Below are positions 44,372 through 55,934 of a stretch of 64,000 bases of DNA, in pieces. The notes under the pieces are model-generated. The model ran no database searches, was not told the origin of the DNA, and saw only the letters and a program-made list of their open reading frames with translations. The stretch covers positions 38,501-102,500 of the forward strand of contig JAJOZX010009427.1 of assembly GCA_023014485.1 (NCBI GenBank), read 5' to 3'. A program made the position numbers and the translations under genes. Positions within the stretch are counted from its first letter, which is position 1. Each line of letters starts with the position of its first letter. This DNA comes from Bathynomus jamesi (taxonomy: Eukaryota > Arthropoda > Malacostraca > Isopoda > Cirolanidae).

Positions 44372-45621
44372 GGAACTTTTCGATTTTCGTTCTGAAGTTT
44401 CTAGTCACTATATAGTATGGTTATTGTACAACAAAGAATATCTCTGCGGTGCATCTTACTCTTGAAGAATCATGCATCAGGACTGATAATAACGGGAGGT
44501 GTCTGCAGTAGAAACTAACGAAAATTGCGATAAAATGAATACGGATATGGATGTTCTTTTGACTAGACTAACACGGAGCATTGCTGTTTTCAGTGGTGAC
44601 GAACCACGTACAAAAGAAAGCCTCGCCAGTAATTTGACTCCCTATTTGCTTGGCATTGCTGCTGCGAGCCGCTCGTACCCTGAAATGGGCGTATGGGTGG
44701 AATGGTGCGCTACATTACTACTTCTCAACCTTTTCTGACATTATTTCACCCTAAACATTTTTTTCAAAAATTCGCTCACCTCACTTCGAATACAGTGGAA
44801 AGTAATCTTTTTAATTTTCAGTGTTCATTATTATGGTTTATTTTTAGTTATCACACTACAGACTACGAGATGAAAATTATTTACTGTTCAAGAAGAAAAT
44901 ATTCAATGTTTTTAATATCTATTATCAACTCGCCCTGATTCTGATCTCATTCACTCACCCATAGGTGAACCATTCATCCGGTTGAGAAGAACTAATCCAC
45001 GTGAAAAATGTTTAACTCTTCATACTTCCACTTAAACTATGAACGCATCGATGAATTAAAAAAAAAATATGTATATAGAAATAAAAACTATGTGTATATA
45101 AATAATTATTTACCTATCAAATTAATAGCATTTATCTTTGCATGTCTGTCTTTATCTGGAGGGAAAATGGTTTTGCGACGAAATACGAGTATAAATAAAT
45201 CTGCATAATAACTATGAGTTAGATTTTATTTTAGTTTAAATGATTCTTTTCCGTGTTTTCTGCGACTGTAAACACATTGTTGATTTCCACTCCATACAAA
45301 CCGGTGTTACAGCTTTAATTATCGACCTTGCTCTATTTTTTTTATAAATGGAACATTTTGTTTTATAAAACACCATCTGGCGAGAAAGAGAACATCATTT
45401 AATAAAACTGTTTATTGCTTCTGCTTTTTGTGTGTGTGTGTGTGTGTTTACTGCAGTAATCCTTATTTTACGGATCTGTTAACATTTCCATCCAGGTCAT
45501 GAGAAAAAAAGACGTTCTAATTTTGTTTTCAACACTGCCACAATTCTCAGTTTAGAGATGATCAAGTCATTACATACCCAGTTTTAAAATGAAGAAGATA
45601 TATTGTTGAGATCGATACACA

Positions 45622-45671
<50 letters not shown>

Positions 45672-45832
45672 TGGTGTGTGTGTTTTAAGAGATAAAATGT
45701 AGGATGAGAGGTAAAAGACAGCACGGAATGCGTCAATAATTCTGATAAATAAACCAAAGAAAAGACTGATAAAGGGCGCAACTCAAGAAGCCTTTCAACC
45801 ACATCGCCTGACCTTCAAAATATCAAAACTCA

Positions 45833-45874
<42 letters not shown>

Positions 45875-46025
45875 TCCAAACTGCATCTGACCGCAGACAA
45901 AAAATCTATAAATCAAACCCATTCACCGAAATGTTGCTTGAAAGAATTAAAGAAATCGGTGTTGTCTTGAGAGAAAAGGTGTAATTAGACCAAATTTAAT
46001 GCCGTTCGCTCCTTTCCTCCCCTCT
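44372..46025. other. Non-coding region with (GT)n arrays
   Basis: (GT)n near 45430-45448 and 45624-45682, (TA)n at 45838-45868. Open frames here are short and without recognisable motifs. Confidence 0.6.
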
Positions 46026-46205
46026 TTTGTTCTTTACCTTTCTCCCCTCTCTCGTTCTTTCTCTTATTTCCCTATCTCGTTCTTTTTCTAACTCTTCCTT
46101 AGCTCTGCTCCTTAATCAGTCTTCGTTCTTTCTCACTGTTCTCTCACATTCTCTTCCTTACTCCCCTCTCTTATTTTATTCCCCTCTTTCTGCCATTTAC
46201 TTACT

Positions 46206-46299
<94 letters not shown>
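46026..46299. repeat. Pyrimidine tract with (TC)n
   Basis: A CT-rich tract with about 44 uninterrupted TC units at 46208-46297. The Ser/Leu-only open frame across it is an artefact of the repeat. Confidence 0.9.
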
Positions 46300-47096
46300 T
46301 ACTCCTCTTCCCTTTACCTCCTCCTTACTTCCCCTTTCTATATCTCTCCTTTACTCCCTTTATCTTTCCCTCCCTTAACCCCCTTAACTCCTTATATCTC
46401 CCTTACTCCCCTCTTTGAGCCCACATTCTTGTCTTCCCCTCCCTTACTTCTGTTTCTACTGTAATTCTTGTCAGAGTTACTCCTACATGAATAGTGAGGG
46501 AAAAGAGTAATTCCATTATTATGGCACCGTCTATGGACACTCGATCAAGTCTTTTGGGGAGTCGATTTGATGTTTTATTCCAATTTATTCCAATTTATTC
46601 CACGTATTATTATTATTATTATTATCCGGCACAGAATTAAGTGAATGTCGAGTTCTGTGTTAGTGGAAATGTCATTCGTGGAATCGATGATGTAGAGTTT
46701 AATTTGGGAACAGTTTTAAATATCATTCGTTGCAAATTCGATAAATTGCTTATACGTTTCATTTATTTGTATCTAAGCCATTTTCACTCACGGAATCCTT
46801 TTTAATAGTTTAAATACAAAATACGGTTGCGACAATGTTGTTCATGTATTTTGAGTAATCTGTATTGTGCATTTCAAAACAACATTTCATTCGGTCATGT
46901 TAAATTTATTATTATTATTATTATATTATTATTTATTATTATATATTTCACTATATGCAAATAACATACTGGAAAACAGCTAAATACATATCTAATTTTC
47001 ATTGTTATATTGGCTATACTCTCATTTTTTTAAAATAAATAGCGTTAAAAAAAAATATATTATATATAGTATATATTATATTATTTTTTAATTGGG
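46300..47096. other. Non-coding region
   Basis: Remaining pyrimidine-rich DNA, (ATT)n near 46606-46624 and 46907-46945. No gene seen. Confidence 0.6.
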
Positions 47097-47266
47097 TTGT
47101 TTGACCTCCTTCGCAACATCTGAGGTCATATGACGGAGGGGACCTACAGCTTTACGTGGGATCCGAACCACGGGTCGCTACATAATCTGGGCGCAGAGGA
47201 CGGTCTCCCATCCAACTACTACCCAGACCCAATGTCGCTTAACTTCGCTGATCTCCGAGAAGCGGT
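47097..47266 (-). mobile_element. 5S rRNA-derived SINE (SINE3-like)
   Basis: On the minus strand the head reads GATCAGCGAAGTTAAGCGAC (A-box region of 5S rRNA) and GTAGTTGGATGGGAGACCGT (C-box region), the conserved internal promoter of 5S genes. It is followed by an unrelated body of about 105 bp (TGTAGCGACCCGTGGTTCGG, ATGACCTCAGATGTTGCGAA). The 5' part of 5S is missing. The body recurs at 54426-54555. (TA)n lies next to the 5S end. Confidence 0.7.
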
Positions 47267-47281
47267 GATATATATATATAT

Positions 47282-47317
<36 letters not shown>

Positions 47318-47319
47318 TA
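47267..47319. repeat. (TA)n microsatellite
   Basis: Adjacent to the 5S-derived head. Confidence 0.9.
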
Positions 47320-47561
47320 ATTAAAAGCAACAAGTGAAGATGTAATGGCGGAAAAAGCATCAACGGCCGAAATTAATTAAACTACCATCATTTGGAATGT
47401 TTTTTTTTTCCCCGTAGTTCTGTTTCGAAGTGAAATTAGCATTGAAATTTAACTAATTTCTAATTTTTTGGACAATCCTATTTTGTAAAAAGGAAGAAGA
47501 CTTCTTAATGAAAGGACGCTCTGTTATCATTGAATTTTACCTTTAAGGATTTATGAAAGCA

Positions 47562-47593
<32 letters not shown>

Positions 47594-49109
47594 TGATAGA
47601 ATTTTGTCTATAGGAATTTATCACTATACATTAAATTCAAATATATTTTCGTTTCGTCATGAAAGAAATTCTAATAATTACTTCAAACTAATTATTATTA
47701 TTATTATTATTATTTATTGTTAGTAAATATACGTAAGAAATTTGTAGAAATATTCACGTTAAGAGGCATATTTTTATGGGATGATGAACCTTATCATTAA
47801 ATTTATGAGAAGCTGTAAAATATTTAATTTCGTCTCGATACGAAACCTTGGGCAACAATTCTCGATACAAAACGAAAAGCAAAATGTCGTAAAAAGAAAT
47901 CTTCACGAAAGAATGTAAAGTTAAGTTAAAAAGTAAATTAAAACCAAAAACAAAAAAAGGTTCATAAAAATTGAAATGAAGTCTCCTTTCATGAAATGAC
48001 ATATTTTCTAAACTGGAACAATATAAAAAAAAAAATAAACAATTTGTCAACATAAGAAAGGAATCTCGATTAAAAGAACGACAGATTTATTCAACAAAAA
48101 TCTAAAAAAAATTTATATTCAAATATTTATTTATTTAAAAAATTATAAATTAATATAAAAGTATATAATTTGGAAGAAAATTTCTCAAATTTTGGGGAAA
48201 AGTAGATTCAAAATGGGGAAAACAAATGTTGCCATAATGAGAGGTAAAAATAATTTAAAATTAAAGGACAAAACTGCGTGAAAATTAAAGAAAATTTAAA
48301 GAAAATCGAAGTGATAATTATACATTTTTTCGCACTAAACAAATTCAGTAGAATCTAAATTTTGGAATTAATGGAAGATGTACGCAAACTAAAGAGAACA
48401 ATTTCATTAATAGAATATCGGCCATCTCCATTTCATTCTTGGTCAAAAAATGAGAAATTTGAAAGGGAAAATCTCACGGATGTTTTACTCAAATCGTTCC
48501 CATTTTATGCCGAGTCAGTCCTTATCCACAACTTTCCTATTTCGGACCTTCATTACGTTACGCTAAATTATTTTATCTTGAATTTTGGTAACTGAGATTT
48601 ACTTCTTTTTTATGTTTTACAGGTTTGATTTTCCAGTATTTTATGCGACAATTATGATGATGACGCGAGAGGTCACTCCCGCACCAGTTTATGGTATTTT
48701 TTTTTTGCCTTCGCTGCGAGTAATATTTGCAATATTTTGCATTTTTTACGGGATTACTTCCCACTGCACGACTTTTCTACTGTCATTTGCAGTCCGAAAG
48801 AAAACGCTCGAAGTGACAATTCCAGATTTGGAAAAATCTTTTCTCGTTTGGAAAGACTACAGTAAAAGCGAAAACAAACGACGTAACCTCATAACCAAAC
48901 CTAACTAGCGTTAATCTAACTTAACCTTTAACCTAAATAACCTAACTTAGTGTTAATTCATTAATTTTAGGCGATTTTTGTAACATTCATGAACGCATTT
49001 TCCTTAATAATGCAAAAATGTTCTTAACCTCAAAAAACTTTTCGGAAGTTGTTCTGTTATAATTTTTAGCACCCGTGATTACTGTCTTCGAAGGAACCAA
49101 TTGTCTGTG

Positions 49110-49148
<39 letters not shown>
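47320..49148. other. Non-coding region
   Basis: AT-rich with (ATT)n at 47567-47593 and 47692-47714 and CCTAAC-like words near 48895-48945. Open frames up to about 107 codons lack any recognisable domain and are rich in Phe/Ile/Lys as expected of AT-rich chance ORFs. Confidence 0.6.
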
Positions 49149-49149
<1 letters not shown>

Positions 49150-49151
<2 letters not shown>

Positions 49152-50110
49152 CACACCATACAAAAAATTAGTCACCCCTCTCAGAATGTACCTAATAACG
49201 TGTGACGGCGCCTCTGGCCTTGATAACCGCACGAATCCGGCGAGGCAGAGACCTACGAGGTTGTGCATGTACTGAACATCGATTTGCTGCCACTCGTTCA
49301 TCAGCCGGTCCCGAAGTTCCGCCAGAGTCCGTGGGTGTCTATTTCTGCGCTTCACTTTCTGTTTCCAGCCTGAACAACACCTTCGACGCATTCAGGATTA
49401 AAGGCTTCATTGGACCTGCGATGTACTCGTCGTCTCCCATCATTGGAGAACAAACAAAAACGGGACTCATCGGACCAAATTACACGTTTCCAATCTGCCG
49501 CAGTCCATTTTTTGTGCCTCTGAGCCCATTTATAACGTGCCAATTTGTGACTTGCTGTTAACAGCGGCCTCTTCCGTGGTACCCTGCTCCAGATGTCCAT
49601 CGCATGCAGTTCTCGTCGCAATGTCCGTTCGGAAATTGGTCGCTGGAGAACCTCATTGGTTTCTTGGAGCAATTGTTCTCTGGTTTGAAAACGATTTGCA
49701 GTTACTAGACGAGAAACATGGCGGCGGCCCTATTGTCGAGAATTGTTTTCCGGGCCACAGTTACGCCGTCGATTGTCAGTTGATTGCGAACTACACCACT
49801 CTTTGTAAACTCGCTGGACAGTACGCGTTGACACACCAACAAATTGGGCTACTTCAGACATTTTGTGTCCGTGGGCTCTGCCAAACACGATGGCTCCTTT
49901 TTTCCACTGAGTAACGTCTGCCTCACGACCCATTTTGCAGACTATGTCCAACACACACTTTGTTCTTCACCACCTCACGAAACAGATCTGATCCTGTGTG
50001 CTACGTCACCGCTACTTGTCACTTACCAATGCTACATCAGCGCCCTCTGTGTGACCTTGAACTTCCTACTATCGGTGCTATTAGGGGTGACTAATTTTTT
50101 GTCCGGTGTG

Positions 50111-50112
<2 letters not shown>
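49150..50112 (-). mobile_element. Tc1-type deletion derivative, copy 1
   Basis: Ends AGCACACCATACAAAAAATT and (inverted) AGCACACCGGACAAAAAATT share about 30 bp through TTAGTCACCCCT. (TA)n on both sides. At 963 bp it is shorter than a full Tc1 (about 1.6 kb) because the middle of the transposase is deleted. Confidence 0.85.
49160..49954 (-). pseudogene. Tc1-type transposase with catalytic-core deletion, copy 1
   Basis: N-terminal paired helix-turn-helix region (KGAIVFGRAHGHKMSEVAQF, VGVSTRTVQRVYKEW) and RPISERTLRRELHAMDIWSR. The first catalytic Asp (VIWSDESRFCLF) is kept. The sequence then jumps to a C-terminal tail (QKVKRRNRHPRTLAELRDRL, NEWQQIDVQYMHNLV), so the second Asp and final Glu are gone. 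It cannot be active. Small frame differences from copy 2 fall in G- and C-runs. Confidence 0.8.
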
Positions 50113-50144
<32 letters not shown>

Positions 50145-50743
50145 AGGGCGGACATCGCATGCCTCACAGAAACTCATCTTAAGGATTGCGAAGGAAATTG
50201 TGAAAACTGCGAACATTGTATTGATAAGAAAGAGATAAATATAGAGGGCTTCAACTTACAAAGAGCGGATAGAACAACGAGACGTAAAGGTGGCTGTCCT
50301 ATATACTGTATGTACATGAAGTTCATATGACAGAGACGATAATAAGTAAACCAAACAGCTTTGTGGAACTCCTAGCAGTGAAAATAGAAAAACTAAACGT
50401 GATACTAATAGTCATCTATAGACCTTCAAACACCCTAACCGAAAAATTCTCAGAGGCCATTGATGACATCAGAAAGTTAATAAAGGCCATAAACCCTCCA
50501 TCCCTCAATATAATGATCTGCGGAGACTTTAACTTCCCATTTATAAAATACAAAAAGGTGGATAGGAATATAAATATATATATACAACAGGACAAGGGGA
50601 CGCAAGAGAAGACCAGGAACAAGCAAAAATGTTGATGGCTCTCACAAATGAGTTTATACTGACACAGGAAATAACAGAAAATGCCAGAAAAAATAAATGT
50701 CTAGATCAAGTATTCACGAATAACACGAACTTGATTGCTGCTA

Positions 50744-51689
50744 TAAAAATTAGTCACCCCTCTCAGAATGTACCTAATAACGTGTGACGGCGCCTCTGGC
50801 CTTGATAACCGCACGAATCCGGCGAGGCAGAGACTCTACGAGGTTGTGCATGTACTGAACATCGATTTGCTGCCACTCGTTCATCAGCCGGTCCCGAAGT
50901 TCCGCCAGAGTCCGTGGGTGTCTATTTCTGCGCTTCACTTTCTGTTTCCAGCCTGAACAACACCTTCGACGCATTCAGGATTAAGGCTTCATTGGACCTG
51001 CGATGTATCGTCGTCTCCCATCATTGGAGAACAAACAAAAACGGGACTCATCGGACCAAATTACACGTTTCCAATCTGCCGCAGTCCATTTTTTGTGCCT
51101 CTGAGCCCATTTATAACGTGCCAATTTGTGACTTGCTGTTAACAGCGGCCTCTTCCGTGGTACCCTGCTCCAGATGTCCATCGCATGCAGTTCTCGTCGC
51201 AATGTCCGTTCGGAAATTGGTCGCTGGAGAACCTCATTGGTTTCTTGGAGCAATTGTTCTCTGGTTTGAAAACGATTTGCAGTTACTAGACGAGAAACAT
51301 GGCGGCGGCCCCTATTGTCGAGAATTGTTTTCCGGCCACAGTTACGCCGTCGATTGTCAGTTGATTGCGAACTACACCACTCTTTGTAAACTCGCTGGAC
51401 AGTACGCGTTGACACCAACAAATTGGGCTACTTCAGACATTTTGTGTCCGTGGGCTCTGCCAAAACACGATGGCTCCTTTTTTCCACTGAGTAACGTCTG
51501 CCTCACGACCCATTTGCAGACTATGTCCAACACACACTTTGTTCTTCACCACCTCACGAAACAGATCTGATCCTGTGTGCTACGTCACCGCTACTTGTCA
51601 CTTACCAATGCTACATCAGCGCCCTCTGTGTGACCTTGAACTTCCTACTATCGGTGCTATTAGGGTGACTAATTTTTGTCCGGTGTGCT
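50744..51689 (-). mobile_element. Tc1-type deletion derivative, copy 2
   Basis: Nearly identical to copy 1, including the same internal deletion, but its left end lacks the outermost bases (AGCACACCATAC) and starts at AAAAATTAGTCACCCC. The right end is complete. It is followed by the same (TA)n and the same 91-bp LINE piece that follow copy 1, so it moved as part of a larger duplicated block. Confidence 0.85.
50774..51485 (-). pseudogene. Tc1-type transposase with catalytic-core deletion, copy 2
   Basis: Same domains as copy 1: VSTRTVQRVYKEWCSS, RPISERTLRRELHAMDIWSR, VIWSDESRFCLF, then the C-terminal tail after the shared deletion. A longer part of the N-terminal half is in one frame here (51421-50981) than in copy 1. 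Not functional. Confidence 0.8.
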
Positions 51690-51715
51690 TATATATATAT
51701 ATATATATATATATA

Positions 51716-51806
51716 TTTAAGGGCGGACATCGCATGCCTCACAGAAACTCATCTTAAGGATTGCGAAGGAAATTGTGAAAACTGCGAACATTGTATTGAT
51801 AAGAAA
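51716..51806 (+). repeat. Duplicated 91-bp LINE endonuclease piece
   Basis: Copy of 50141-50231 (GGGCGGACATCGCATGCCTC ... ATTGATAAGAAA). With the Tc1 copy and TA run before it, it forms a second instance of 49166-50231. Confidence 0.9.
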
Positions 51807-53072
51807 TATCAATTGATATCGAGATATCAACAAATATGACGACAACATTAAAAGACAATACACATATTGAGGAAAGAAGCAAATTTGGGGCCTTTAACTT
51901 AAACTCCAAGACTATAAATTGAGAAGCAGTCAGATCGCACATGGCCCAAATAGAGTGGAGAACAGTTTTAGAGAATAAAACAACTGAGGAAATGCTAACC
52001 TTGGAAGGAAAAACGCTGAGAATTTTAGAAAAATATGCTCCGAAATCACAGCCAAAAGGAAAGAGGGGCTGGCGAGAGAGACAAAAGAGAAGAATATTCC
52101 GCAAGAGAAAGAGAGTGGATGCGAAGTTAGCCAACTGCGGAGATAATGTCAGGGAAGTAATACAAGAAAAACTGGAGGATATCGATAGGGAAATATAAAC
52201 CCTGATTAACGACCATACAGAGAGGGAAGGGGAAAAGGCGGTAGAAGCAATAAAGGAAAATCCAAAATACTTCTATAGCTATGCGAAAAGGAAAACAAAA
52301 ACGTGCGCCGCTATTGGGCCCTTAAGGAAGAGAAATAATGAACTAACCGACGATCCAAAAGAAATATCTGAAACATTGAGAGCCGGGTATGAATCAGTTT
52401 TTAGTACCCCAAAAAGTGACAAAGCGATACCTGACATAGATGCATTCTTTGAAGAGAAATTGCAAGGAGAGTGTATGACAGACTTTGATTTTACCTCAGA
52501 AGATGTAGCGAGAGCTATAGGACAAATGAAACCACATTCAGCTGCAGGTCCGGACAATTGGAACGCATTATTGATTAAAAACTGTAAAAATGAAATAGCT
52601 ACACCTTTATATTGGATATGGAGAAGATCCCTAGACACTGGGGAAATACCAAACATCTTGAAAAGAGCAAACATTGTCCCTATATATAAAGTAGGGGACA
52701 GATCTCAAGCAAAGAACTATAGACCAGTGTCATTGACGTCCCACCTCACCAAAGTATTTGAAAGAATAGTTAGAGGGAAAATTTATGATTTCTTGGAGAC
52801 TGTAAAGATTCAACGAAAATCAGCACGGATTCCGATCAGGTAGATCATGCCTATCACAACTAATAGAACACTACAACAATATCCTAGATGCACTGGAAGG
52901 CAATGACAACTACGATGTCATATATACAGATTTTTCTAAAGCTTTCGACAAATGTGATCACGGTATAATAGCGCATAAAATGAAATATGTGGGAATAACA
53001 GGCAAATTGGGAAAATGGATATACAACTTCCTCAGAGAACGTTTACAGGTCGTCAAAATTCAAGGTGTATAT

Positions 53073-53505
53073 TAGGGTGGAGTGAAAAATATTCTTTTTT
53101 AAATTTCAAAATGCTTGGGGTCGAGAAAGTTGCGTATTTATGTGAAACGTACTGTGTGAAATGTTTGTAATCGTACGGCTACAGTATAATTAAATTGTGC
53201 ACACTGAACTCAAAGTTTTTAAAAATTGGCAAAATTACTAAAATTTCGTCATTTTTATTTTCAGTTTTTTTGGACACGTACTTGTGTGAAATTTTGTAAT
53301 TTGTAATTTATTTTAAAAAACTGAAAATAAAAATGGCGAAATTTAGTAATTTTGCCAATTTTTAAAAACTTCGAGTTCAGTATGCACAATTTAATTATAG
53401 CCGTACGATTACAAAAATTTCACACAGTACGTTTCACATAAATACCAACTTTCTCGACCCCAAGCATTTTGAAATTCAAAAAAGAATATTTTTCACTCCA
53501 CCCTA
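53073..53505. mobile_element. 433-bp foldback MITE inside the LINE
   Basis: Ends TAGGGTGGAGTGAAAAATAT and its inverted copy; the arms continue through AAGCATTTTGAAATT-type and GCCGTACGATTACAAA-type blocks almost to the centre near 53290, so nearly the whole element is an imperfect palindrome. TGTATAT occurs on both sides (possible 8-bp duplication with one mismatch). Comparison with the 62.3 kb LINE copy confirms the insertion point. Confidence 0.85.
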
Positions 53506-54364
53506 GACTGTATATATCATCATCAGAATCGGAAGTACGCAGCTCAGTACCACAATGGACAGAACTGGCCTTAACACCGAGAAATTTCAGCTTTTTAGAT
53601 ATGGTAGAAAAGAGGAACTTAAACAGACTGCATATTATACTGCAGATAGACAGGAAATTCAGAGAAGCACGAAGGCGATCGATCTGGGGTAATAAAGACC
53701 GATAATGCGAAATTCGAAACACAAAATCAGATAGCGATAAATAAAGCAAAAAGAGTCACGGGACAGGTACTAAAAACGTTCAAAAGAAGGGACAGGACAG
53801 TAATGATTCCCCTGCTAAAAACACTGATTATACCAAAACTTGAATACTGTTCAGTTTTGACGTCCCCATATAAAAAGGAAGAAACTAATAAACTAGAAGA
53901 AACGCAGAGACATTTCACAACCAAGATTGATGGCTGCGAAGAACTCAACTGCTGGGAAAGACTACGTAAACTAAATCTGTACTCCCTGAAAAGAAGGAGA
54001 GAGAGGTACACCATAATCTACATATGGAAAATGATCGAAAAACTGGTACCAAACCTAAAACTAAACCCAATTACCATTCAAACAACACTGGAAAATAGGA
54101 AAGGCAGAATGTGTAGTGTTCCCAAATTAAAGGCCCGACAAGGGACCTCCTCAACACTGAAGGAAAATAGCTTGGTTGTCAGGGGGCCAAAACTTTTTAA
54201 CCAGCTTCCAAAGAACCTCAGAAACGTTACAGGGGTCAAGTTGAAGTCTTCAAGAGAAGATTAGATGCCTGGCTCTTCCACCAAACCAGACCTAGAGGCG
54301 GGGCCACCAGCTTGACCTTCGTGTGAAGAGAGACCAACGCACGGAGCAGCAACAAGGTTACAAG

Positions 54365-54369
<5 letters not shown>

Positions 54370-54420
<51 letters not shown>
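54370..54420. repeat. (TA)n microsatellite at LINE 3' end
   Basis: Begins exactly where the LINE sequence AAGGTG ends. Confidence 0.95.
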
Positions 54421-54421
<1 letters not shown>

Positions 54422-54425
54422 CATG

Positions 54426-54553
54426 GGGGTTGTTTAACCTCCTTCGCAACATCTAAGGTCATATGACGGAGGGAACCTACAGCTGTACGTGACATCCGAA
54501 CCACGGGTCGTTACATAGTCTGGACGCAGAGGACAATCTCTCATCCAACTAAT

Positions 54554-54555
<2 letters not shown>
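54426..54555 (-). mobile_element. 5S-SINE-like body, truncated head
   Basis: About 85% similar by eye to 47099-47222: CTCCTTCGCAACATCT, GGTCATATGACGGAGGG, ATCCGAACCACGGGTCG, CGCAGAGGAC. Only the last bases of the 5S part remain before (GA)n begins. Confidence 0.65.
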
Positions 54556-54608
<53 letters not shown>

Positions 54609-54640
54609 AGAAGAGGAGAGAGAGAGAGAGAGAGAGAGAG
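54556..54640. repeat. (GA)n microsatellite
   Basis: GA units with a few interruptions. Confidence 0.95.
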
Positions 54641-54844
54641 CCTACTAGTCACGATTACAATTCCTGAAATTCTACTCCATGGAAAGAAGAGGTGAACGAT
54701 CTACAGTAACACATATACAGATGGAAAATACTTGAGGACTATGTCTCACTTTGGAAATTAAACTAGCGGAGCGACCCGGCGTTGCCCGGGTGGAAGTTGA
54801 ACGCTTTTGGCTTGTTTCAAGACATTAAAATAAAAAGGATATAT

Positions 54845-54879
<35 letters not shown>
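54641..54879. other. Spacer with GC-rich hairpin and (TA)n
   Basis: Contains GAGCGACCCGGCGTTGCCCG (about 54772-54791) with a CCCGG...CCGGG hairpin in otherwise AT-rich DNA; the identity of this piece is unknown. (TA)n at 54848-54878. Confidence 0.5.
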
Positions 54880-54882
<3 letters not shown>

Positions 54883-55072
54883 GTGGCAATAGGTCACGCA
54901 TCACCCCATCAATTTAAAAAAAAATTGTTTTAACGTAAAAGTAAAATACCAAAACTACTTTAAATGGTAGAAAAGAAGTATTTAGAAACTACTCAAGCAT
55001 ACAAAACATACTAATAAATTACGGTCAGTATTTCCGCAATTCATTAGTATGTTTTGTATGCTTGAGTAGCTT

Positions 55073-55426
55073 CTAAATACATCTTCTTTTTTTCAGCACT
55101 TCGGCGATACGTCGTGGCATGGAATTTACCAGTATTTCGCAATACTCCGGCGTAATTTCCTGAGCCCACACCTTCTTTATGGCTTCAAGCAAATCATTCA
55201 AAGATGTAGGATTGTGACAGGTAACTTTTTCTTTGACGGTTCGCCAGCAGTTCTCTATCGGGTTTAAATCGGGCGAGTTTCTCGGCCAAGGCCCGATCAG
55301 CTGAAAACCCGAATTTCGGAGCCAATCAGGCACGGCTTTGGTACGGTGACATGGCGCTCCATCTTGTTGGAAAAACCTAAATTTCCTGCAGGAGAAGTTG
55401 CTGCTGTTTATGGAAATGCGCCACAC
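55073..55426 (-). pseudogene. Tc1-type transposase C-terminal half, left arm
   Basis: FRFFQQDGAPCHRTKAVPDW carries the second catalytic Asp, and NSPDLNPIENCWRTVKEKV carries the final Glu with about 35 residues between them. The C-terminus (NSMPRRIAEVLKKR) is normal. The N-terminal half and first Asp are absent; the frame enters from the opposite arm at the palindrome centre. Confidence 0.8.
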
Positions 55427-55742
55427 AACGTTTTTCCAACAAGACAGAGTGTCATGTCACCGCACCAAAGCCGTGTCTAATTGCCTCCGAAATTCGGGTT
55501 TTCAGCTGATCGAGCCTTGGCCGGTAAACTCGCCCGATTTAAACCCGATAGAGAACTGCTGGCGAACCGTCAAAGAAAAAGTTACCTGTCACAATCCTAC
55601 ATCATTGAATGATTTGCTTGAAGCCATAAAGAAGGTGTGGGCGCAGGAAATTACGCCGGAGTATTGCGAAATACTGGCAAAATCCATGCCACGATGGATC
55701 GCCGAAGTGCTGAAAAAAAAGGGTAAATATACGAAATACTGA
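55398..55742 (+). pseudogene. Tc1-type transposase C-terminal half, right arm
   Basis: Inverted duplicate of the left-arm ORF. The conserved QQDGAP block reads FFQQDRVSCHRTKAV, so GAP is changed though the Asp stays. NSPDLNPIENCW and the tail are kept. It has diverged from the left arm by roughly 15 residues. Confidence 0.8.
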
Positions 55743-55882
55743 CCGCAATTCATTAGTATGTTTTTATGCTTGAGTAGTTTCTAAATACATCTTTTCTACC
55801 ATTTACAGTAATTTTGGTATTTTACTTTTACGTTAAAACAATTTTTTGTAAAATTGATGGGGTGATGCGTGACTTATAGCCA

Positions 55883-55934
<52 letters not shown>

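Larger units (their letters stand above)
50141..54300 (+). pseudogene. LINE (jockey/CR1-like), endonuclease and RT, interrupted twice
   Basis: Endonuclease pieces ACLTETHLKDCEGNCENC, VIYRPSNTLTEKF, LNIMICGDFNFPFIKYKKV and KCLDQVFTNNTNLIAAI occupy 50150-50743. A 1.06-kb duplicated segment then intervenes (50744-51806). Linker and RT follow: NPKYFYSYAKRKTKT, MKPHSAAGPDNWNALL, KNYRPVSLTSHLTKVFERIV, YTDFSKAFDKCDHGIIAHKM. A MITE interrupts at 53073-53505. Then come a deleted FADD region and the tail (MIPLLKTLIIPKLEYCSVL, LFNQLPKNLRNVTG). Same family as 62010-63347. The 3' end meets (TA)n at about 54370. Confidence 0.8.
54880..55886. mobile_element. Palindromic Tc1-type relic, about 1 kb
   Basis: Two inverted half-elements meet near 55400. 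Both outer ends show the same terminus (GTGGTGGCAATAGGTCACGC on the left; TTGGTGGCTATAAGTCACGC inverted on the right). The arms share the non-coding flank (CTCAAGCATA, ATTCATTAGTATGTTTT) and transposase C-terminal coding. (TA)n on both sides. It looks like two 3' halves fused head to head. Confidence 0.8.

Noticed and set aside
46027..46464. 145-codon Ser/Leu-rich ORF
   Set aside because: Translated pyrimidine tract and (TC)n, with no domain or start context.
47097..47266. 5S rRNA gene
   Set aside because: Only the internal-promoter half of 5S is present and it is joined to unrelated sequence that recurs without 5S.
48585..48908. 107-codon ORF with hydrophobic segments
   Set aside because: AT-rich, Phe/Ile-heavy, no recognisable family and no splice or promoter support.
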